Shown here piece after piece: positions 33,830 through 44,544 of a DNA stretch of 64,000 nt. This DNA is from Ophioderma brevispina (Eukaryota > Echinodermata > Ophiuroidea > Amphilepidida > Ophiodermatidae). A program made the translations under genes and the position numbers. Each line of letters starts with the position of its first letter. Within the stretch, counting starts at the first letter, position 1. The notes beneath the pieces are model-generated. The model did no database searches. It saw only the letters and a list, made by a program, of their open reading frames with translations, and was not told where the DNA came from. Location of the stretch: positions 31,262 through 95,261 of the forward strand of contig JAMKCH010058346.1 of NCBI GenBank assembly GCA_023653785.1. The letters run 5' to 3'.

Positions 33830-34280
33830 ATAGGCTCAGGTAGTGAAGGAATTGTGTATCTGATGTTTACCGTTTCAAAAAACATAGCAAGTTACGATGA
33901 TGTTTGCAGATTAATTAGCTCATTCGCATATTTAATTTGCCGACGAAAATAAGCCCAAATCTATTTCAGGTTGAGAACTCCAGCCCGCTTCCTTCACCAA
34001 AGTACATATATACACCTACGGAACTCCAGAAAAAATGTACACAAGCCTTGCGGGAACATTTTGTAAATCATGCAAATTAAGATATTTAATTAGCATATTA
34101 GATCCCCAAAATCTAATCAGGTCGAGAAACTCTTCAACTTGCCTTCTTTCCACCAAGTTACGACATCGTACCCTACGAAAACTCCAGAGAAATAGTACAC
34201 AAGAAGTGAAATGGGACGGACAGACAGACGGACAGACAGACGGACGGACGGACGGACAGACAGAACAGACAGACAGAAAA
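33830..34280 (+). repeat. Family K dispersed repeat with microsatellite tail, copy 2
   Basis: Two internal units (GTTGAGAACTCCAGCCCGCT..., then CAGGTCGAGAAACTC...) separated by about 155 bp. The tail is a GGACGGACAGAC microsatellite at 34214-34277. Parallels the 4.6-kb copy. The 115-120-codon frames on both strands are Arg/Thr/Asp or Ser/Val/Arg repeats of the microsatellite. Confidence 0.75.
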
Positions 34281-34815
34281 AATGAGATAGAAAATCTCTG
34301 CCGAACAAACGTCAGGCGAGACAAAAAACCACTGATCAAATGTTCACATAGTCTGCATTTCAAACATGATAGAAGCTTCAGAGGACAACACTCATAGTTG
34401 ACAGGCAGGGTGAAAATTACATGTGCATGATGTGAGAGATCGAGGAACCAAGTGATTTGAACTGAAATCCCTACACGGGAACAAGAAATCGCGGAATTAT
34501 GGTGACATTATTTATGGTCCCTGTGCCCTAATACCCCAAGATGACCTAAAATAACTTTTGCACCAGTACGTACTGTTGAGTAGACAAGAGCTCCACTCCC
34601 TCAGAGACTTCATCAAAGTCTGTGGATACTTCAAGTGACTGTGTCATCTGAAGAACCATTTTCAAGAGGTACTGACCAAAGACTTGACATTTTGATGGGG
34701 GAATTTCTGACAACAGGAGCTATTGCACTATGACCTTTTGCGTGACACAATGAAATATGATTACACCATTGCCCATGTCTCATAAACTGTAGGTGGTTTA
34801 TAAACATCTGCAAGC
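34281..34815. other. No gene seen
   Basis: No coding signal. Confidence 0.4.
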
Positions 34816-35167
34816 TTAAAGGCCCGACTCAGAGATTTTGAAATAAAACTGTTTTGTGTATTAATTAAAAATAGTCACCAGAACTAAAACCGATAGTCAC
34901 CTAAATGCTCAAGTTCCAAAGTTGAGATGAATCAGATTTTAGTTCTGTGCAGTAAACATTTATTGTGCCGTTAACAGTGACATAGCAATGTGTATAACAA
35001 ACATTCCGGATCCGGAATTTATTAACAAAGTTGGGATTTCTAGATGAAGGACTTCGCTTTGAGTTGCTATTGAACACCGTGATGGGCAAGCATTATAAAT
35101 GTAAAAAACATGAATGACTTGAAAAATTGAGGGCGCATCCTCGGGAAAATCGCGAGTCAGCCCTTAA
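34816..35167 (+). mobile_element. Family D MITE, copy 1
   Basis: TTAAAGGCCCGACTCAGAGA at the left; GCGAGTCAGCCCTTAA at the right, both on TTAA. It has the same marker as the 61.8-kb copy (CATTCCGGATCCGGAATTT) but in the opposite orientation. 352 bp. Confidence 0.8.
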
Positions 35168-35196
35168 CCCCATGAAGGCACCAATATGTTGCTTAC

Positions 35197-35365
35197 TAGT
35201 ATCTCCTGAATTGTTCATTACATGAGAAAATATGATGTAACCTCTGAGTAGCCAATTAAAATAGAATATATGCACCTTAAAGTTTTTTCTTACGTGTCTC
35301 TAATGGCCTCATTACATCAAGAGATCCATGGATAACCAATCAAATCAGCGGTAGTACCCAGAATA
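35197..35365 (+). repeat. Family R: pair of CCAAT hairpin units, copy 3
   Basis: GTATCTCCTGAATTGTTCATT...GAGTAGCCAATTAAAATAG, then ACGTGTCTCTAATGGCCTC...GATAACCAATCAAATCAGC. Follows 30 bp after a family D element. Confidence 0.6.
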
Positions 35366-35469
35366 TGGGAAAGCTAGTAATGATAAATCTCCTTCATGGT
35401 TTAGTGCAATGAATGTGAACACAGTTGGATATTTAACATATTGTTACATCAATCACATAGTCAAGCTGC

Positions 35470-35538
35470 CATGGCAGATAGAGATGGTCATACAAATGAC
35501 AGTAGCCACAAGAGAAGCCAAGTCATGAAGACAAAATG
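35470..35538 (+). CDS. Doubtful 22-codon open frame
   Basis: CTGCCATGG provides a good translation-start context. The frame encodes MADRDGHTNDSSHKRSQ and a few more residues before TGA. It is too short to support a gene; it could be a first exon or chance. It is listed because it lies about 100 bp after a CCAAT-box pair. No splice donor of quality was seen. Confidence 0.12.
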
Positions 35539-35618
35539 AAATTGGAGTCTATGAACAACCCTATGAATGATCTTTCACCTCCTGCTTGCATTCATGTGCC
35601 AGAGGAAATATTGTTAAT

Positions 35619-35970
35619 GAAAGGGGGATGGCCCGATTAAGGATATGAAATTTTCATCTTGAAGATTGTCCTTTATCACTCCCAAAAACCATCGCTAAAG
35701 TTTGTGCCGATATTCAATCCGTTTTGATGTGAGAGCTAAAACGTGATTTGTAAGCCACAAGAGTACTGTGTAAAATAATATTGGTCGACCAAAATGGGGC
35801 CAATTTTCGCTTGTAACTTCCAAACCAGACATCCCCTGGCTGCTAACATTTCACAGGGTTAATGAGAAAACAATGTAAGTTTCTTTGATACCAAAAATTG
35901 TTGACTCACTTCTTGGTAAAATATGGGGCTTCTGTGGACGAGGCTATTACGATCGGGCCATGGACCTTGA
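35619..35970 (+). mobile_element. Family F MITE, copy 2
   Basis: GAAAGGGGGATGGCCCGATT at the left; GATCGGGCCATGGACCTTGA at the right (TTAA decayed at both ends). GTAAAATAATATTGGTCGAC and CAAAATGGGGC align with the 61.4-kb copy. Confidence 0.75.
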
Positions 35971-37265
35971 ATTCCAGTCTTGTTACTTATGAAACTTCAG
36001 GTACCGATACTCATGCTTAGGCTCATGAAGGAAGGGCGTTTTCAATCAATTTTGCATTAAAAAAAACACAAACAAACAAGCGGTTCTTGCCCCTCTTATG
36101 GTCTAAAAAATGTGTAACATTTGCACAAGTGGTTCTTTGAGTCAAATTTAGTGGTCATAGCACCTTATATGATATAGAAATAGTGTTTTTAAAAATATTT
36201 TTTACAAGCTAGTGGTAACAAGTCACACAGAGGTCAATGGAGGTCTGAACAGTCCCCACAAGTCTTGGAACTTTGGGTGGTTCTGACCAAATGTTGCTGC
36301 ATTCAAGACTGCAGCTATAGCTAAACAAACAAAGTACGAAATTCGGGTCAAGGTCACATACGGTCATGATCGAGGTCAACCTATATAATCTCCACAACAT
36401 TGGTCTTGGTGGTTAGTGGTTCTTTTAAACAAGTTTGATATAGCACCTTAGTGGATATAAATGGTGATTTTATAATATTTTTACAAAATGGGGGTCAAAT
36501 GTTCTAAAGTGTCTCAATGAGTCAACCTCAAAACACCCCCATGAGTCTTGGGCCCCAGTGGTTCTTTGACTGTAAGCTGGGTGTCAATTGGTTTGACATA
36601 TGAGCTCATATGGTTTATTAAACACAAGCACAAGTACAAAAATTTGAACTGATCTTAAACCAAATTTTCCAACATACATACATACATACAGTACAAACAG
36701 AAAAACTGATTTCTGGGGCTAAAAAGGAACCGTTTTTTCATTCAGAAAGTTTGCTAAATTTTTAAATGGATAGTCTAGCCAGTCTGCAGTTGGTTTCTCT
36801 TGTAAAAAACTCCTTTTTTATATGAGTTATTTTGGTCCAGGATTTTTGCCAAGTCAACACAATGTTTGCAACCTAGTTCGTTACTTTATGTAGTTACCAT
36901 TAACTTCATGCATCTTCAGTGACTGTGATTACTATACATTGTTTTATGTGTAAGGATGGCAAGTTCCAAAAAGATTAACGATTTTCACAAAAGAGTGGCA
37001 TTTTGAGGGACAAACAACAAACAAGGAAAAAGGGGTGTTTATTTCAATTCCTAAGCATGAACATGGGTACCTGAATGTTTTGCGAATGATTGAAGCAGGT
37101 AAGTAGGAGAATACACCCACAGCTATATCTGCTGGGCCCGACAAACTGATCACACACTCCATGCGCATAGCCAAGGGAGTGCAGAAAGAAAGAGAACGCG
37201 CACCCGGGGGTCCTAAAAGGGAGAAAAGAATGGAGAGCTGCATCAAGTTGCAAAAAAATGCATTG
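35971..37265. other. No gene seen
   Basis: Two related stretches (AGTGGTTCTTTGAGTCAA... near 36130 and TTAGTGGTTCTTTTAAACAAG near 36413, each followed by TATAGCACCTTA and GATATARAAATRGTGATTTT) form a diverged tandem repeat of about 290 bp. CATACATACATACA is at 36671. No gene. Confidence 0.5.
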
Positions 37266-38289
37266 GGGTCATTCCACCAGGTTGGGCGCACTTTGGAAAA
37301 TTACAAGGATATATGTAAAAATGTGATTTTTTAAGTAAAATAATTTCAGTGTCATTGCATTTAATAGGGCATAAAATTGATAGTATGATGGGTGAAAAAT
37401 GTATTAAATAATTTAAAAGTTTTGTTTATTTGTTTGATTGATTTTTTGAATTTTAAGTGTGTAAGTTGCCATAGACATTGTCGGACGTAACATGGACACC
37501 ATGTCTTAATGCACGGTACTCAAAACCCTGCTTTTAAAAAATTAAATGATCTGAAAAGCATCATTTCATTTTACCAAAAGCAAAAAACAAGAAAATAACT
37601 TTGAGTAATTTTTCATCAAATTTTTATATTCTATAACTATATGTTTGTAACGATTAAGTTTGGAACTGTTGTTCGGAACGTAACAAGTGGACACATGCAT
37701 GGTTAATCAAATATAACTTTACATGAGCAGTACATGATCAATCCTTTTAATATTTCTACATTAATTTTGGGGGGTGATACACATTTGAGTAGGGACACTT
37801 AGCACTTTTATCACCATAGACTTTGCATGACAACAAGAAAAGGTTTCAAATAGCAAATTGTGCAGACGTAACAGTCGACACCACGCCCCAAATAAACCAC
37901 AATATCCGCAGCTCACACAAAAATAACTTAATTGCTCTCACTGTGAATGGTTTAATGTTGTGCACGTATTACAAGTAGTGGATGTACGTCAATTTATGGA
38001 TTTTAGGTCAATTAGTTAAAATTTCAGAGCATCTAAAATTGTACTAAAAGGAGACACCACCTATTACGGGGAACACCTCATTTTTGATTGGTCATATTAT
38101 GCATTTTGGGATACAACTTTGGAAAAGGAAATGAATAATCATTAAAAGTTGGTCAGTATCGTTGTAAAAATGATTAAAAAAACAGGAAGATAAAATAATC
38201 CATAAATTGTCTAAATTTGCAATAATGACAAGTTTTTTTTGTCACAAATTTGACCCTTTTTTTGAGACAGTCTTCCTATCATTAACCTA

Positions 38290-38640
38290 ACCCGGACCAG
38301 GTCGTTTTGCCGACAAAACGGCCCAAAGCAACGAATGGTGCAATATTTTTATTTTTAACGGCCAAGATGCAACGAGAAACAAATTTTGCGTTTTCACTGC
38401 ATCTCGGCCGTTTTTCCCGCACAGGAATAAAGTAGCGTACAGTCGTTAAACGGCCGAGATGCAATTAAAAACATCCGGTTCATTTTCCGGAAAGACGTTT
38501 CAGATGCAACGAGGAACATCGCGTCTTTTCCCGGAAGACGGACCAGATGCAACGAGGACCACGCGCCATTTTCCGGAAAGACGTCCCAGATGCAACGAGG
38601 AACATCGCGTGCGAATGCAATGAGAACAGTGATCCTAAAT
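38290..38640 (-). repeat. CpG-rich minisatellite, part 1
   Basis: Units of about 35-45 bp with CCAGATGCAACGAGGAACAT, CGCGTC, TTTTCCGGAAAGACG and CGGCCGAGATGC. High CpG density stands out in an AT-rich window. Confidence 0.8.
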
Positions 38641-38929
38641 AAATAAATAAATACAGAAATAAGGGATGCGTACTGCAAAATGATCTGCATGAAATCGTAG
38701 CTTATAGTTCCCAGTCGGCGTGGGCTATTACGGCTACGTCATAGTCGGTGCGTGGCGCTATTACGCTAGTCAATGTCTCCGGTGACGTCATGAATGAGTT
38801 TATGCATAATTAAAAGTAGCTTAAATCGAAATGAGTGGCGCTATCACCATCGATATCGAAGTTGTCTTATGGGCATTTGTACACAGTGTCCGCCTGATGA
38901 AAAGCCGTGCGCTTCGCGGGCAAACCGAT

Positions 38930-39240
38930 CCAAATGCTGTGAAAAGCATCGCACATTTTTCCCGGGGATGCGTCCCAGTGCTGAACAACATGGAACATCG
39001 CGTCATTTTCCGGGGAAGACGGACAAGATGCACGAGGAACATCGCGTCATTTTCGTAAAGACGGCCCAGAGCCAACGAGGAACATCGCATATTTTCCGTA
39101 AGAAGGCCCAGATGCAAGAGGGCAATGAGAGTCATTTGAGCGACAAAAAATAGTTCTGGACGGCCGAGATGCAACGCAGAAACATTTTCCGAACGCGTAC
39201 ACGTTTCGTTGCCACCGCATTGCGTCTGGGGCCGTGTTAG
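38930..39240 (-). repeat. CpG-rich minisatellite, part 2
   Basis: Same unit as part 1 (ATGCACGAGGAACATCGCG, TTTTCCGGGGAAGACGG, GGCCGAGATGCAACGC). The 172-codon minus frame (38821-39339) and 119-codon plus frame run through these units. Their Arg/Ser/His-rich repeats are a by-product of a unit that is near a multiple of three. Confidence 0.8.
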
Positions 39241-39444
39241 GGTTGAATTATCGAAAAATCTGTGGAAAAAATTTATTAAGCGTAAATGGCATCCCCCCGT
39301 ATGTTTGTATATGTTCAAGACCTTATAAATATGTATCAATGCAGAAAAGGAACTTCTGAAAGTATTTGCATCTAAAATAAAATTTGAATTACATTCCTAG
39401 GCTATAGCCAAAATCTGGTTTGGTCCAACCTGGTGGAATGACCC

Positions 39445-41142
39445 ATATTTTTCTGTGGGCTTCACCACCTGGACCCCCACAGAGGCCGTCTCCTGGAACC
39501 CGCGGGGGCCCTGGACCAGCCGGCCGAATTAAGGGGGAAAGTGTGGTTGTCCCACGGACAGACCACGTTGCAATTTTGGTTGTCCGCCAAAATTTGTGGT
39601 GTACATATTTTGAAAACAACTTTATTATATAATATCATGATAAAGTGGTGGTCCTGTGCCACAGCTAAATTTTATGGTTGTCCGCGGGACAACGGTAGAT
39701 CATTAGGTGTCCGGCGCTCAATTTGTTTGTCCCGGGCGAACAGGCAACCGCTATTTCGAACGGTGCCCTGACCACTGAATGTGTGGTTTGGATCATCCCC
39801 ATTATCCGCACCCCTGGGGATCCCGGCTACGTGCATGCACTCCTTTGCCAACTTTGAAAGAGAGGACAGCCCAAACACAAGCAAGACAAAGAAACAAACA
39901 CTAGACGTCTTAACCATCAAGATCATTACTTAACTAGAAACACTCAACTGTGATGATTTAATTCCATGTTCAATTCACTGTTCAAAGCTATAAATTCACA
40001 ACGACAATTACAATTATGGTAATAAACTTAAGCAATACTTTGAAACAAAATAGCTCAGAAAGCAGCAGAACAATTGGAATAGCTAGACCAGTCAAACAGG
40101 GTAGATGCCAATGTGGGAATCAACTCGGCACCTGCTTTCTTGTGTTTAACGCCATTTCCATCATCTGCTAAATAAAATCACTCCGGAGCGCTGATTTGGG
40201 CTTAATCATTTCAGGTGAGGGTTATGTATATAAAAGTTTCATAACCATGAAAAAATATCAAATTTGATAAATCTCGAGAGCGCACTATTTTTCAAATGTG
40301 CTAGTGTCTCTTTAAATTCCGAATTTTAATTCCGATTGTTTGTAAATGATACGTGTTACACCTTTCCCCTTTACATTGCTGTAATTGATAAGCGTGCTAG
40401 AGGAGATTGGGATATTTCACAAGAAGATCTTGCTTTTATATTAGTTTAGATGAATGTCCGTGAGTTATAAATTACACACCTAAATTCAAGTACAAATCAT
40501 GTGGTAAGTCTGGCCTGTTCAGTACATACTGTGCTGTAAGTATGGTTCACATTTTCACCCTCTTATTAGCACGCTGGAGTTTTTAACCGCTTGCAACCAT
40601 GCTCCTGGAGCAGGTCTTCCTTACCAACCTCAGAGGAAAGCTATTTGTTTTTTCTGATCTCATACAACCCCTCTTACTATCACAATCGGTCATTTTACAC
40701 CTTGCTACTTGGATATGCATCATTTTTTGACAATTCTACTAAGGGTCGGTTATTTTCATCTCCTGGTCTGCAAACACTAAGTTGATAGAAATGGGTCAAT
40801 TTTTTAAAAAAAAAGACAACTAAACCTATAGGGCAATTTTCATTGTTGCTAAAAACATCACCAATATGGGTCAAAATTTCTGAGCCAACTATACGAATGG
40901 GTCGTGTATTTGCATAATTTGTTCACGACTGATTTGAAATGTGTCAGTTTTGTTACACCCATTGGAGGCATACAAATAGTACTCCAATTTTGTATGAGTA
41001 ACACCCCCTTATGGTTGGAAGTACTTTGGTCACTCCTGGTCAGTGTGACAATGGAATGACCACAAGGACATGCCAAGAAAAACTAAAACACAGGAGGGGG
41101 CTGAGAGACTAATATATGCCAAAAATGTGATTTTACATGTCT
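39445..41142. other. No gene seen
   Basis: GC-rich patch at 39460-39540 (GGGGGCCCTGGACCAGCCGG), with GTTGTCCCACGGACAG near 39546 and GTTGTCCGCGGGACAA near 39676. A MITE-like end at 40270-40315 matches that at 31.8 kb. No gene recognised. Confidence 0.4.
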
Positions 41143-41650
41143 TTGACAAATCTTCAGGGAACACAACCCCTAAAGACCCCCTCCCCCAGTAAGATATTTT
41201 CTCACAGAGGCACCTTGAAGTTTCAGTCTGAAAGGAGAAACTTTGGTATTTACCTGAGGGGTTATTTTTCCGTTTTCTGCATTTGATGATTCTAGACTCT
41301 TTGACAAACGTCAGGGAAGACAACCCCTAATCCCCCTCCCCCATATAAATATTTTTCCCTCACAGAGGCAACCTGACCTTAAGTTTCAATTTCAGTCTGA
41401 AGGAGAAACAATTTGATATTTACCTGGAGGGTATTATTTAGTTCCGTTTTCTGCATTTGGATGATTCTATACCTGACCAAAACTTTCAGGGAACACAACC
41501 CCTAAATACCCCCTCCCCCAGTAAGTAATTTTCTCACAGAGGCAACCTTAACGTTTCAGTCTGAACGGAGAAACATTTGGTAAATACCTGAGGGGTTTGT
41601 TTAGTTCCTTTACGCATTTGGGATGATTTTTGACTGTGTCGCCATTTCGT
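41143..41650 (+). repeat. Tandem repeat, about 160-175 bp, three units
   Basis: Units begin near 41143, 41301 and 41477: TTCAGGGAACACAACCCCTAA, CCCCCTCCCCCAGTAAG, TCTCACAGAGGCA, TTTCAGTCTGAA-GGAGAAA, ATTTACCTGAGGGG and TTCCGTTTTCTGCATTTG. Short minus-strand frames (41030-41323, 41534-41770) fall in it and share no reading frame between units. Confidence 0.85.
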
Positions 41651-42065
41651 CAGGTAAATACCTGTTAAAAATCGGAAATAAGAAACATACATGACCAATT
41701 TTAAAATGTTTAAACTGGCTACAATGTACGAAACAATAAATGCAGGCCCAAAACAGATAAATAAGCTCATTGCAGTAATGATTTTGGTATCAAATTGAAG
41801 TGGGCTATGAGTTTATTTTCAAATTTGGGTTGGGCCATTTCTCATTAATGCCACTATAACTTCATTACCACAACTCTCCATCCACTGCAAGTTGAGTGGG
41901 TTGTCGCCCATGACAAGTATATGTGCTAACAGTATGTTCTGTGTCAGATTATCTGCACATAAGTATTATAATTAGCTCATTTGCATATGACATCAGTTGC
42001 AGTTACATTTGTTAAAAAGAATTCGACCTAACACTATCGATAATTATCTAATCGCGTCCTTTACC
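41651..42065. other. No gene seen
   Basis: AT-rich spacer. Confidence 0.4.
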
Positions 42066-42200
42066 AACCTGCTTTATAGCTCATTTGGTTAGAGTGCCGT
42101 ACTAGTAATACGGAGGTCACGCGGTTCGAATCCGGCCAAGCGCACATGTTTTTTTTTTAAACACTTGCTTCGCTTTGGCCATCTCCAGGGAAGATTATAA
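42066..42200 (+). mobile_element. tRNA-Thr-derived SINE, copy 1
   Basis: TATAGCTCATTTGGTTAGAG (A box), the anticodon stem CCGTA-CTAGTAA-TACGG (anticodon AGT) and GCGGTTCGAATCC (B box). The acceptor and T stems are incomplete, so not a working tRNA. It continues through AAGCGCACATG, poly-T, CACTTGCTTCGC and CCATCTCCAGGGAAGATTA, shared with copy 2. Confidence 0.75.
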
Positions 42201-42344
42201 AAAACCCACCTTTTGAGACTAAGTGTTAAAACTTACAAAAATATCCCTCGGTATATGATCATCTACAGTTCTGATGCTATCCGCTAGGAAAGCGAAGGAC
42301 ACCTTTTGGACCTATAACATATATAGATATATATACACCTGTCC

Positions 42345-42895
42345 AAAAAGTATCCTCGGCATGTTCTTTTTTCGATCAGCATTTGTGGTCAAATTCATAC
42401 CATTTTTTGAAGGATTGAAATATAACATTTTATTGTCCTAGGTTTCTTGCTCTTTCATTTACACCTGGCTTGTAAAAAAGCGTGCAGAAATGGCCGAGAT
42501 ATACAGCCTGAAAGACGCAAACCCCCAACACCAAAGTTGCAGTTTTTGGATTTTCAATGGCATTGCAGTGTACTTGACACGAACACGTGTAACCACACTC
42601 AATATTGCATGTAGGCTTTCTCAGTCATTAAGTCGGAAAACCGCGGTCAAATCAATACCACGTAGTATGTGCGTGGGTTACCACACAGTGACCTTGAAAA
42701 ATCCAAAAACTGCAACTTTTGGTTTGGGGGGATTCGTCTTTCGGGCACTCTATCTCAGCCAGTTTTTGCACGTTTTTTTAACAAGGCGAGGTGTTAAATG
42801 AAAGCGCAAACCTAGTCAACAAAATGTAATTTCGAAAGTTTCCAAAATGGTCTGACTTTGACAAAATACTAATCGAAAACATGCCGAGATACTTT
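42345..42895. mobile_element. Palindromic element between two SINE copies (family H)
   Basis: Arms of about 270 bp: left AAAGTATCCTCGGCATGTTC, TTTCTTGCTCTTTCATTTAC, AGTTGCAGTTTTTGG; right AAACATGCCGAGATACTTTG and the corresponding inversions. The outermost match CACCTGTCC/GCCAGGTAT suggests ends at about 42340 and 42902. The 103-codon frame crosses the arm and is not a gene. Confidence 0.8.
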
Positions 42896-42904
42896 GTGCC
42901 AGGT

Positions 42905-43085
42905 ATATCGCTTCCTCTACCAACCATGCCTTGATAGCTCATTTTTGGTTGAGCTCCGTTCTAGTACTACGGATGTCGCCGGTTCAAGTCTGGTCAAGCG
43001 CACATTTTAAAAAAAAAAAATTTCAACACTCATTTGTGCTGACCATCTCCTGGGAAAGATTAATAAAAATAAACCATCCTTGTCT
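42905..43085 (+). mobile_element. tRNA-derived SINE, copy 2
   Basis: CCTTGATAGCTCATTTTTGG, GTTCTAGTACTACGGATG, GCCGGTTCAAGTCTGGTC, then AAGCGCACATTTT, poly-A, CACTCATTTGTGCTGACC and CCATCTCCTGGGAAAGATTA. Diverged sister of the copy at 42.07 kb. Confidence 0.7.
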
Positions 43086-44263
43086 ACTGGAGAACAGTAG
43101 TTCAGGGGCATTTCGTGATCCACAGCCTCGTCCCCCCGACTTACCTAAAAAGTTGAGATTTATATAACATCTGAACCGTTAACATTAGTATCCTGTTTGC
43201 CAACTCTACTGCAAATTCGTTCGGGGCCGTGTCTGTAAGTAATATTCGCATTTTGTAATTTTTCTGTACTTAACAGGACAGAATTATAGCACATGGCCTA
43301 TGGGACCGTGTGAAACGCGCATTTGCTCATAACACAAAACCGCAAAGACTGGGACAGCTAAAATGTTTGGATAAGCTTTCGCAAGGCTATCTAGAGTGCA
43401 CAATGAATACACAGAAGGGGCTGCAATCACGAATGCACCTTTCAAAACTTCCAGAATTAATGTATTTTCATATGAATAGGCCTATGATGTCCCCAACAAC
43501 TATATTGCCAAACGGTCCAAATTATTCAAATGAACTACTTATATAATATGCATGATCTCTGACCAAACTATATACAAGCACATTTACTACATCAGTAGGG
43601 TTAACCAACCTTCAACAATGGTCATGAATAATCTACTTCCCCATGGGATAGTCAATAGAGCTATAATTTCCACAAGTGCATTGAGCAACCTCACCCCTGG
43701 GTTTTTTTAGCATGATTTATGAATTCCCAGAAACTACATCTAGTCGCTGCTGATCACATGGGCCATTTGTGGCTACGAAACCTGACCCTTGGTAGATGAG
43801 GTATGCCTTACCTCATAGTGATAATTATATTTTTGCTCATTTTTAGTGTTTCTACTGAGTTTCATTGCTTTTGAATTTTTTTTTATTATGGGTTTTGGCC
43901 TGGTATAGCAGCAAGACCATGCCCACGTAGCTATCCCAGTGGGTTCCAAGGAGGGGGAAAGTTCCCAGTAGTGCAATAAATGTCCCAATCACAGCAAATA
44001 TCCAGGTCACAGGGCAAAAGATTCCAAAAAGGGATAATTTACATAATATCCATCTTTTTGAATTCCCTATTTCCCCTCAAAAAAATTTCAGAGTGGCACT
44101 AAGGCCCTTTCTTGCCCCCCTTACTATCCACTGAGCAATATTATTGCCTGTTCGGACTATTGGAAAAACAAATTTTAATCGATGAACCGCAGCATCAACA
44201 ATTGACCCCACCACACCGCTGTTTGAAACCCCATGTCATCGTCTCTTTATTTTTAGAGCAATT
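43086..44263. other. No gene seen
   Basis: Contains the unsupported frames 42931-43167, 43310-43546 (plus) and 43773-43988 (minus). GAATTCCCAGAAACTAC near 43720 stands alone. Nothing recognised. Confidence 0.4.
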
Positions 44264-44544
44264 TTAAAGCAGTGCGACACATTTTGACAACTAATTTAAG
44301 TAGGATTGAAAAGAGCTATTATCTCTGGCAAAAATCAGAAAAATCCATTGCGGGAATCTTGCCATATAGGCCTACAAAGGCAGGAATTTGAATGTTATAC
44401 GCGCCCTCTATATGGCGTTCCCATAGAGAGACGGTTTAACTGCTTTAGGAAAAATCCAATTCCCGCAATGAAATTTTCGAAAAGTTACCAGGATGACGTC
44501 AGTGGTTAAATAATCAATTAGTTGTCAAAAGTGTTGTGCCTTGA
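44264..44544. mobile_element. TTAA-type palindromic MITE (family P)
   Basis: TTAAAGCAGTGCGACACATTT, TTGACAACTAATT at the left; AATTAGTTGTCAA, AGTGTTGTGCCTTGA at the right. ATCCATTGCGGGAATCTTG pairs with CAATTCCCGCAATGAAATTTT inside. 281 bp. Confidence 0.8.

Larger units (their letters stand above)
37266..39444. mobile_element. 2.2-kb element with 20-bp perfect inverted ends
   Basis: GGGTCATTCCACCAGGTTGG at 37266 and its exact inverse at 39425-39444. Inside the left part, ACGTAACATGGACACC near 37485, AACGTAACAAGTGGACAC near 37678 and GACGTAACAGTCGACACC near 37864 repeat at intervals of about 190 bp. The right part is the CpG-rich minisatellite listed separately. No transposase frame is apparent (longest is 172 codons, within the minisatellite). 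Clear target duplications were not found. Confidence 0.6.

Noticed and set aside
34016..34397. 115-120-codon frames including a Ser/Val/Arg run
   Set aside because: Translation of the GGACGGACAGAC microsatellite and the K repeat.
38794..39339. 172- and 119-codon frames with Arg/His/Ser repeats
   Set aside because: Produced by the CpG-rich minisatellite unit; no start context, domain or splice support.
42066..42146. Functional tRNA-Thr (AGT)
   Set aside because: The anticodon arm and B box are good, but the acceptor and T stems do not pair fully and the copy at 42.9 kb shares the downstream non-tRNA sequence, as a SINE would.
42490..42801. 103-codon plus frame
   Set aside because: Crosses the centre of a palindromic element.
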